Origin: Methylococcales bacterium
GTDB lineage: Bacteria; Pseudomonadota; Gammaproteobacteria; Methylococcales; Methylomonadaceae
Direction: 5' to 3'
DNA: 64,000 nucleotides
Assembly: GCA_028715725.1 (NCBI GenBank)
Contig: JAQURG010000001.1
Location: 1 to 64,000, forward strand
The position numbers and the translations under genes were made by a program. Position 1 is the first letter of the stretch; the number at the start of each line of letters is the position of its first letter. The notes beneath the pieces are model-generated. The model ran no database searches, was not told the origin of the DNA, and worked only from the letters and a program-made list of their open reading frames with translations. Below are positions 57,097-64,000 of this stretch, piece by piece.

Positions 57097-57346
57097 AATA
57101 GTGCTCCAGATGAGGATTTGTAAGGTTCTGATATCTGTTGGGACGACTTGATGCGATTGTCTCACAGGCAAAGCAACTTTCAGATTAAAAATAGTTGTCG
57201 CTTATTTTATCTAACTCAGCACAATATATGCCAGGCCTCGACCGATAGGCTTGACCGCATGTCGGAATTATAGAGCGATACTTCGAATTGACTGAACTGT
57301 GACCAGCATTTTAGTAACTATTTGATACCTTTTTGAAAAATGAGTA

Positions 57347-59068
57347 TCACCAACTGGTAGCCCAGGTCAATGTATCAAGGTTTAGCTTGCATAAGTCTTT
57401 AATCTGGTGCTTTGCAGCATACTGCCTGATCCGCTGGATATAATCAGCATTATTCGGATAGCCAAAATTCCAATCCGGTGGATTGAAAGAAGCAAAACCG
57501 TTAATAGTCGGCAAATGGATCAGTTCTGCGATAAGCATCGCACTCACATTATGAGCATAGTAATTATTAGTTAATCCAGGCATCGGAGCGGCCGTATCCT
57601 GATCAGGCCAACCAGTCACAAAAAATGCAGAACATTGTTGCGGCGGCGGACTTTGTAAAGCAACCCGCTTGAGCTCAACTTGACGGTTCAATGAGCCATG
57701 TTCAGCATTAAGCTCCTCCAGACACAGCAATGAAACAAGCATAAACAGGATTGCCGCAGGCATCTGATGAGAAATTGACGATAAGTAACTGATGGCGATG
57801 ACTATGACAGGCAATGTCAGAAAAATCTGATAGGCGGCAATAATCCTGAGGGCCTTTGCGCCGGGGAATAAATGGAACACCATGTACCAGGCGCTATGGC
57901 CGCCAATTTTAAGCGCCAGGACCCAGGTTGCGATAGTTGCAATACTTAAACATCGCAAAAAAAACTGGCGGTCTTCCAGACTCTTGTATTTAAATACCAA
58001 AAAGCAGCCTGCCAGGAAAAGGAAAAACAGGATGGGCGCAATACCGGTATTGTAATATTCGTTGCGCGCATGCTCTGGCGTGCATATCCAGTTCATTACC
58101 ATGGGCGCGACATCGTTATTGTAATTTTTTTTGATATAGCCGGGAGAAATAAAACCTAACAGTGCATTGTAAAGCTTACCGAACAGGTAGTTCTCTGTTC
58201 CAACTTGAAGTATTCCTTGAATTGGAACTGTCATGACCGACGCATACGGGCGCATCCCGGATTCCTGCGATTTTGTCAGGTATACGGACAGTAACGGCAG
58301 CAGGGATAAAACGGTTATAACCAGCACGCAAAGAATGAGAAGCTTCTGCGACCTGACATTTTCTTTCAAAACATTCAATCGGATTGAGCCGGCGTTCAGA
58401 ATGAAGATGACGAAAAAGATTGTTGTAAAAAATATAAAAAACCAGGTCATATAAAAGCATGTGATGCTCCAGGCTCCAAGAAAAACGCCGGCAGCCGATC
58501 CGAAAATCAGGAATTGCCTTGAGTTTTTAGTATATAAAGCCTTGCAGGCATACCCGATAAGCAAGGTCAAAACGGGTGCAAAGGCGACTGTAGCCAACTG
58601 TAGCCGCTGCCCGTGGGCGGTGCTGTTATTGCTTAATACAAATAGCGATGCCGCCAGCAGGGACCACCAGAATGAAAAGCCGAACAGCTTCCGGCAGGTC
58701 ATGAAGAATGCACTAAACCCTATTGCTCTGATTGCAATATTGACCAGTTCGGAAGACAGGAAAGGATCAAGCCCGGAGTATCTGAATGCGGAATAGATAA
58801 CGCCGAGAATAAAATACCCGTCGGTGTGGCCCAGCGTATGGGTATAAGGAAAAAAATAATTGACCTCAGACCAATGTGAAAGCCCCTTCAGCACATTAAA
58901 CCAGTGTTCAAGAATGGTTACAACAATCACCGCATCATATCTGTCACCGTATAATACGGTGAAATAATTCAATATCTGAAACCTGAATTGCAGGAATATT
59001 ACGGTACTTAATGCCGCAATAAAAAAAAACATTTTAAGGCGATTGCTGTAGAAAGCATTTCTTAGCAC
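57347..59068 (-). CDS. Polytopic membrane protein, GT-C glycosyltransferase-like
   Basis: This encodes 573 residues from a GTG at 59068 preceded by CCGGAGATAAAAA. There are about 11-12 membrane helices. An early periplasmic loop HWSEVNYFFPYTHTLGHTDG contains acidic and histidine residues as in GT-C enzymes. A C-terminal soluble tail follows (CSAFFVTGWPDQDTAAPMPG, NGFASFNPPDWNFGYPNNAD). The layout suggests a lipid-linked sugar transferase acting outside the inner membrane, but no decisive motif is visible. It stands alone, away from polysaccharide genes. Confidence 0.7.
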   Translation of the reverse strand: MLRNAFYSNRLKMFFFIAALSTVIFLQFRFQILNYFTVLYGDRYDAVIVVTILEHWFNVLKGLSHWSEVNYFFPYTHTLGHTDGYFILGVIYSAFRYSGLDPFLSSELVNIAIRAIGFSAFFMTCRKLFGFSFWWSLLAASLFVLSNNSTAHGQRLQLATVAFAPVLTLLIGYACKALYTKNSRQFLIFGSAAGVFLGAWSITCFYMTWFFIFFTTIFFVIFILNAGSIRLNVLKENVRSQKLLILCVLVITVLSLLPLLSVYLTKSQESGMRPYASVMTVPIQGILQVGTENYLFGKLYNALLGFISPGYIKKNYNNDVAPMVMNWICTPEHARNEYYNTGIAPILFFLFLAGCFLVFKYKSLEDRQFFLRCLSIATIATWVLALKIGGHSAWYMVFHLFPGAKALRIIAAYQIFLTLPVIVIAISYLSSISHQMPAAILFMLVSLLCLEELNAEHGSLNRQVELKRVALQSPPPQQCSAFFVTGWPDQDTAAPMPGLTNNYYAHNVSAMLIAELIHLPTINGFASFNPPDWNFGYPNNADYIQRIRQYAAKHQIKDLCKLNLDTLTWATSW

Positions 59069-59756
59069 TTTTTATCTCCGGTGCTTTTAAAATAGAGCCT
59101 GAAGGCGATGCATTACCGTCAGGCAGGCAAAGATGAGCGGATATTTTAATCGTTATCATGAAAGAGTCAGGGTGAAATTGAAGAAAGGCTCGCCCCGCTT
59201 GATTCCCATCCGTTACAAATCAAACGTAGATCTGGCTGGAACAGTACCTTATGGCCCGTCCTTGATAAAATTATGCTGTTTAATCTGCGGGTTAGGTTCA
59301 ATCCTATCATAAAGTCTTATGATTTATGAAAAACCGGATTTGATCTTACACAAATGAAATTGAATTCACACTTATACCAACACTACCTCAAAAATTAAAA
59401 ATTGATTATCGGCTATGTGCCAATTCCCGCCTGTCTTAAAAAGTAAGTGAACAGCTGGTTAATATTGAAAAGTGGGCATATAAAGACTACCCATGAATAA
59501 TAACCACTTATACGATATTTGCGTAATGACTATTATGTCAAATTGTTTGAGATAGTGATGAATGCCGTTAGAATATCAATATCCATAATCGACCTAAAGG
59601 AGTCGCCGAAAATCCAATTCAAACGAGCCAGTTATGAAAGCCCTACCATCCTGTCAATCAATACGAAATAGCGGCTGGGGACACGAATCCTACCTCCTCG
59701 CTCGAAGCAATTGTCAAGTTAACAAATATGAAAGTCCCAAAACTGGATTTAGAAGT
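59069..59756. other. Intergenic region without a recognisable gene
   Basis: AT-rich, about 690 bases. Short open frames lack coding character. No promoter or terminator with convincing elements was identified. Confidence 0.5.
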
Positions 59757-60190
59757 CTATCCCGACACCAACGAATACAGATAGGCGGCAACATCGCGAG
59801 CCTGCTGCTGGTATAGGCCGAGAGCCGGCATTGCCGTTTTCGGGTCAATGGCGACAGGATTTTGTATCCACCGTATCAGATTGTCCGAAGAATTCGATAG
59901 AACGCCGGCAATCATGGCCCGGTCTTTAAAGTTATCGAGAGAAGGTCCGATTTTTCCGCGTGCTCCGGGAATACTGGAAATCGTATGACAAGCGCCGCAG
60001 CCGGCCTGCAGGATTACCTCGTAACCCATTTCCGGACGCCCTCCGGCAGTCAAGGCTACGGCAGTATCGACTGCGCGGCGTTTATTGCGCTGCCCGTCTC
60101 CAGTAAATATATTAAAAAGAAAACGGCGACACCTGCGGCAAAGACGGCGACCCAGGGTTCTATCTTTTTATAGCGACTATGCTCAACCAT
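59757..60190 (-). pseudogene. Membrane-anchored cytochrome c of the oxidase operon, frameshifted
   Basis: The start is MVEHSRYKKIEPWVAVFAAG with one membrane helix. The frame is lost after FFLIYLLE near 60098-60105 and meets a TAG. In the neighbouring frame the protein continues RAVDTAVALTAGGRPEMGYE and reaches the haem site AGCGACHTISSIPGARGKIG, then NPVAIDPKTAMPALG (distal Met) and a normal C-terminus. One extra base explains the break. The start overlaps the end of ctaG. Loss fits the decay of the whole oxidase operon. Confidence 0.8.
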
Positions 60191-61021
60191 GCCGAACCTC
60201 AAGGTAGGAGAACCATCTCGCCAGGATAGCGAGCGCGGCTATGACATAGACAGTGCAGGCAGGCACCCACATAATAAGACCGGCAAGAGCCTGGTCTTCA
60301 AGACGGGATAGTCTGCTGAGCAGGAAGTGATTTTGGCTTTCGGGATACCAAAGCCTGTCAGAGAAGGTAAGAAGTGCGCCCAGAAACTTGCCTGAAGCGA
60401 GGTAAAGAACAACGCGAGCGCAGCCATTCCCTGCCCATAATGCTTGCGCTTTTGGTTCAGTATCGCCGTCCAGAAAATACCCGCCGATACCATAAACGAC
60501 ACATGTTGGAGACTATGCAAGGCCTCGGAATCTAAAGCGGCCCGAAAAAGAATGGGCAAATGCCACAACCATAGAATCGCGGTGTGCAGCACCGTAGCAC
60601 TGCCAAGCTCCGTTGCACTATGCCAAATGCTTAGTAAACCCCTGCTGAGGATGACGCGAATAGTTGATCTTCTCCAGCTGTTCGGCATCCCCTTTATCAA
60701 AACGGTACCCGGCTGCGAGAAAACAATCAGAGGCACACCGATCACCATCAGTAATTCATGTTCTACCATATGCAGCCAAAAGACTTGGCTGCCGTAAGCA
60801 TGTAACGGCGATATAAGCGCAAACGCTATCGTGGCAAAACCTGCCCAAAACAGAACCTTGCTCAAGTTGCGGCGCTGTCTTCCGCGCCAATACAACTTCA
60901 CGCTGTCGATTGAATAAAGAACAGCGACGGCCAGTAAAGGCAATACTAGCCATGGTTCGAAGTTCCAGCCTAAACCATGCTCGGCATGATGGCTTGCCTC
61001 ATGCGTCCAAGCCTGGATCAT
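60183..61021 (-). pseudogene. ctaG: Cytochrome oxidase assembly factor CtaG (caa3 type), C-terminal frameshift
   Basis: Most of the protein is intact: several membrane helices with EHGLGWNFEPWLVLPLLAVA, HMVEHELLMVIGVPLIVFSQ and LWLWHLPILFRAAL, typical of CtaG_Cox. Near 60388 a missing base changes GALLTFSDRLWYP into a wrong frame (WAHFLPSLTGFG). The original frame continues to AALAILARWFSYLEVRHG and a TGA at 60183 that overlaps the cytochrome c start. As read, the protein carries a foreign tail of about 55 residues without the last helices. CtaG helps insert copper into oxidase subunit I. Confidence 0.8.
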
Positions 61022-61341
61022 CGCTCACATCCGCTGTAAATGAGGGTAGCGATCCCTTGCCAGAGGATCACCAGCGAAAAAAGAGCCGCAGCCGCCATAC
61101 CGATGCCTCCGCTAAAAGTCAGACGGCGCCGTTCGCTTCCGTCCGAACCGCTGCCCGGTAAAGTCTGATAGGACAGGATGCCGCAACCCATTGCACCCAG
61201 AAGCGCGATCAGGTGAATTGATGCTGCAACCCAGCCGTGCCTACAGTTGAAGGCGGAAAGATAGGTAGCCAGATCATGTGCGGCATACCAGAAAGCGGCA
61301 CCGCCAAATACGCCCGCCCAAGGCCACCTTAAGCATCTCAT
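61018..61341 (-). CDS. Small membrane protein of the oxidase operon
   Basis: This encodes 107 residues from an ATG at 61341 that overlaps the end of the subunit I-III remnant (ATGA). It ends overlapping the ctaG start in the same way. Three hydrophobic segments are visible: WPWAGVFGGAAFWYAAHDLA, GWVAASIHLIALLGAMGCGI, and GMAAAALFSLVILWQGIATL. Proteins of this kind are common and uncharacterised in caa3 operons. The frame is intact, but with the oxidase subunits broken it probably has no partner. Confidence 0.65.
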   Translation of the reverse strand: MRCLRWPWAGVFGGAAFWYAAHDLATYLSAFNCRHGWVAASIHLIALLGAMGCGILSYQTLPGSGSDGSERRRLTFSGGIGMAAAALFSLVILWQGIATLIYSGCER

Positions 61342-63236
61342 GGCCGTACTTCCAGCCAGCGGGGCAGCCAATATAGAACGCCATAAATGATTAGCCACCA
61401 GATAACGACAAAATGCCAATAGTCCTGATTATCCTCAACGTCCTGGAAGCGGCGCATGTCCAGAGGGCCTATATACATCAGCACTGTGACGACAAAGGTT
61501 TCAATGGCGTCTGTGATAAGGTGTAGTGTGTGAAGTCCGAGAAGGAACCAGACTATTAAACCTTCACGCCGATCTCACAAAGGGCTGCGGCTTTCGACCA
61601 CGGGAATACGAGCGAAGTTATAAGACGGCGGCGACGAAGAAATGGCCCATTCCAGGGTCGACGCATCGTAAGGATTGGCTGGTGCAATCGTATTGGAGAA
61701 AAGGCTTTTCAGAAGATTGAATACGAATAGCAAGAAGCTCAGGCCGATTGTCCAGGCGCCAATGCTGGCGATCAGATTCAAAATATCCCAAGAAACTATG
61801 ATCGGATAGGTGTAAACCCGCCGCGTCATGCCGGACACGCCAAGCACAAACATCGAACTGAATGTGATCAGACTGCCTACAAGAAACAACACCCATTGCA
61901 CAACGCCCAAGCGGTTATCCAGAACCCGGCCTGTAAATTTAGGAAACCAGAACCAGGCTGCTCCAATGAGTGGTGCTACAGCGCCGCCGATCAGTACAAG
62001 ATGAATATGGCTCGGCAGCACATAGGTATCGGTTACCTTCAGGTCTATCGGTACGGAGGCCAGCATCAGGCCGGAAAGCCCTACTAAAATAAAAATGATG
62101 AAAAAAGCCACAATCCAAAGCATCGGTACAGCAATGCGCACGCGGCTGGACGCGATCGTTGCCAACCAACAGAAAATCATGGTGCCGGACGGAATGCCGA
62201 TACTGATAGAGGATGCTTCAAAGAACGTGTTACCCAGACGCGGCAGTCCCGTAGCATACATATGATGCACCCAGAGCCCGAACGATAAAAAACCTTGCCC
62301 GATGAATGAAAGCACGATGGCGGGATAGTCGAACATCCGCCGGCGGCAGAACGTTTCGACGACATGACTGGCAAGACCGACCGAAAGCAGAAAAATGATG
62401 TAGACCTCGGGATGAGCAAAATACTAGAACAGATGCTGCCACAGAAGAGGATCGCCACCCTCTGCCTGGTTAAAAAAATGCGCGCCGACAAGATGGTCGA
62501 GGATCAGGAAAGTACTGGTAATTACAATCGACGGCATGGAGATCACAATCATAAAGCTGGTGACCAGCGAAGCCCAGACGAAAATAGGCAGCCGGTTGTA
62601 AGTCATGCCGGGAGCGCGGAATTTAAAGATTGTCACGATAATTTCCACGGCGACCCCGAGCGCGGCGATTTCCGTAAACGTGATCATCTGCGCATAAATA
62701 TCAGTGCGCTTGCAGGGGCCGAACTCCGGTCCCGAAAGCGGCGGATAATTGAACCAGCCCGCGTCGGGCGCTGAGTTAATGAAAAGCGCAATCCAGACCA
62801 TTAACCCGCCGAAAAGGTACGTCCAGTAGCTGAAGGCGTTCAGTCGAGGAAAAGCAATAATCCTCGTGCCGACCATGAGCGGCATAAGATAAATCATCAT
62901 CCCTTCGACCATGGGCACAGCGAACAGGAACATCATGACCGTGCCGTGCATGGTGAAGAACTGGTTGTAGATGTCCGGCCCGAGAATCTGCATGTTGGGA
63001 AAAGCAAGCTGCGCCCGCATGATCATTGCCAGCAGCCCTGCAAAAAGCAGACGCACAAATGCCGTCAGTATATAACGCTTGCCTATGGATTTATGATCCG
63101 TCGATTTCAGCCAGCACAGCAATCCGCTGCCATAGTTCCAGGTTTTATTAAGCCGGGCTGCGAGCGCGGCATCATCGAGATTACTGTCGCGCGGTGCGTC
63201 CTCGTCGTAGACCTGCTGCCAGTGAAACGGGCTCAT
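61338..63236 (-). pseudogene. Cytochrome c oxidase subunit I-III fusion, two Trp-to-stop changes and a deletion
   Basis: Subunit I begins MSPFHWQQVYDEDAP and keeps FFTMHGTVMMFLFAVP and GWFNYPPLSG. At 62426-62424 a TAG stands where the family has Trp (LLWQHLF-stop-YFAHPEVYII). The same frame runs on to RIPVVESRSPL. There a TGA (61577-61575) again replaces Trp (expected PLWDRRE). After DRRE the frame jumps directly to GLIVWFLLGLHTLHLITDAI, the last third of subunit III, so about 100 residues are missing. The end is YWLPRWLEVRP. The oxidase cannot be assembled from this gene. Confidence 0.88.
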
Positions 63237-64000
63237 TTAAGCGTCTCCAGATAAACGAGGAGTGCCTGAAAGTCTTCGGGCTTTTGTAATATCGTCGGCA
63301 TATGCACTCCCGGCTTGATGCTGTGCGGATCGAGGATCCCGCCCCCTAAATAACCCTTGGTATTAGGCGCTGCGCCGGCGCCGATAGTCGTGCGGCTTTT
63401 CAGGTGAGTCAGCTCCGGCGCATGGTCACTGTATCCCGTCGTGTTTTTTTCCCGGATGGCATGGCAGACTGTGCAGGCTCCTTTGGAAAACACTTCGTGC
63501 CCGTGCTTTTCAATATCGGTTTGCGGCTCTGCCGAGGGTTGTCGCTGCGCTGTTCGCCAGGCTTCGAAGGCTCGTTTTGATTCCGAAAACAGAGCCAGTC
63601 GCATAAATGCATGCTGCAGGCCGCAAAACTCGCCGCAGCGGCTATGCCAGATGCCTTCGCGGTCCACGCGCAGAACCAGGTCCTGCTCCCTGCCAGGAAT
63701 AATGTCCTGCTTTCCGGCGAGATTCGGCAACCATAAAGAATGGATGACATCGGGCGACTTGAGTTTCAGGCGAACTTTGGTATTGACGGGCACATGAAGC
63801 TCATTGGCGGTCGTAAAAACATCGGAAGGCGTTGCGCTGAGGTAGCTCAGCTCCCACCACCACTGATGGGCCGTTACCTCAATTTCCAGCTCGGAATCCT
63901 TGTCCAGATCGAACAATAAGGAAACATCCCTGCGGGATGAAGCCAATGATTGGGAAGGGGTCTGCATCCCCTCCCCAATCCGCGCCCGAGAAACCAACTT
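63233..64000 (-). CDS. Cytochrome c oxidase subunit II with C-terminal cytochrome c domain (partial, runs off the right edge)
   Basis: The frame is open to the window edge. After an unusual start region without the expected membrane hairpin comes VTAHQWWWELSYL, the hallmark of subunit II. The CuA site follows: His in DVIHSLWLPNLAGKQDIIPG, then SRCGEFCGLQHAFMRL with both cysteines, His and Met. A linker leads to a cytochrome c domain with GACTVCHAIREKN and distal Met in PGVHMPTIL. The stop overlaps the subunit I start (ATGA). The core looks functional, but with subunit I broken it is probably relic. The N-terminal helices lie outside the window or are lost. Confidence 0.8.
   Translation of the reverse strand, partial: KLVSRARIGEGMQTPSQSLASSRRDVSLLFDLDKDSELEIEVTAHQWWWELSYLSATPSDVFTTANELHVPVNTKVRLKLKSPDVIHSLWLPNLAGKQDIIPGREQDLVLRVDREGIWHSRCGEFCGLQHAFMRLALFSESKRAFEAWRTAQRQPSAEPQTDIEKHGHEVFSKGACTVCHAIREKNTTGYSDHAPELTHLKSRTTIGAGAAPNTKGYLGGGILDPHSIKPGVHMPTILQKPEDFQALLVYLETLK

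Noticed and set aside
61338..63236. Recoding of UGA or UAG as Trp, suggested by Trp-to-stop positions in the oxidase gene
   Set aside because: Many intact genes in the window end with UGA or UAG in the expected place, and other pseudogenes have frameshifts and Glu-to-stop changes.
1..64000. Search for CRISPR arrays, tRNA or rRNA genes and prophage modules
   Set aside because: No regular spaced repeats, cloverleaf-like sequences, rRNA stretches or phage structural genes were seen. The HK97-fold gene at 52880 is an encapsulin in a metabolic operon, not a capsid gene.

Overview
The window looks like chromosomal DNA of a gammaproteobacterium. The gene families (cytochrome c', PepSY membrane protein, NodT-type efflux, exported DUF1549/DUF1553 and DUF1501 proteins, family 2A encapsulin) would fit a Methylococcales-type methanotroph, but no methane or methanol gene is present, so the order is an inference. 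I found no tRNA, rRNA or CRISPR array.
Layout. 0-9.4 kb: a frameshifted IS110-family element, two small genes, several decayed genes (GNAT acetyltransferase, ABC permease, a MASE1-PAS-GGDEF protein), and an arylsulfotransferase-cupin pair. 9.4-21.1 kb: a sigma-54 enhancer-binding regulator diverges from a TetR-mdtABC-like-NodT efflux operon. 21.2-23.8 kb: tonB-exbB-exbD. 24-32 kb: exported redox and hydrolase genes (SMP-30-like, dienelactone hydrolase-like, DsbD-like, thioredoxin-like, cytochrome b561-like, cytochrome c', Tat-exported superoxide dismutase). 32-34.3 kb: graveyard of an alpha/beta hydrolase, a BrnT/BrnA toxin-antitoxin pair and a transposase stub. 34.3-48.3 kb: a TauE/SafE-like protein, a large TonB-dependent receptor, a rhodanese-like/DUF1549/DUF1501 operon, and cytochrome/peroxiredoxin/PepSY genes. 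48.8-50.3 kb: a metallo-beta-lactamase-fold lipoprotein. 50.7-57.1 kb: the srpG-srpH-srpI-cysteine desulfurase operon (cysteine synthase, serine acetyltransferase, family 2A encapsulin and its cargo) facing an alanine dehydrogenase gene. 57.3-59.1 kb: a polytopic membrane protein. 59.7-64 kb: a caa3-type oxidase operon broken by two Trp-to-stop changes, a deletion and two frameshifts.
How it may work together. Six sites match the -24/-12 sigma-54 promoter (TGGYNNNNNNNNTGCT, GG to GC distance exactly 12). They precede the arylsulfotransferase, the TetR-efflux operon, tonB-exbBD, the TonB receptor, the rhodanese-DUF1549-DUF1501 operon and the metallo-hydrolase lipoprotein. Inverted repeats built on TGCTGA/TCAGCA lie 50-200 bases upstream of at least three, perhaps five of them. 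With the regulator at 9.4-10.5 kb, which has no receiver domain, this looks like a local regulon for uptake, processing and export of an unknown extracellular compound, possibly a sulfur source. The encapsulin operon is separate. It has its own sigma-70-type promoter followed by a short leader that ends in a strong terminator. Its cargo desulfurase carries a four-fold repeated motif in a long disordered N-terminal region. The decayed genes cluster in three blocks while more than 35 kb between them is free of frameshifts, so the damage looks biological rather than a sequencing artefact.
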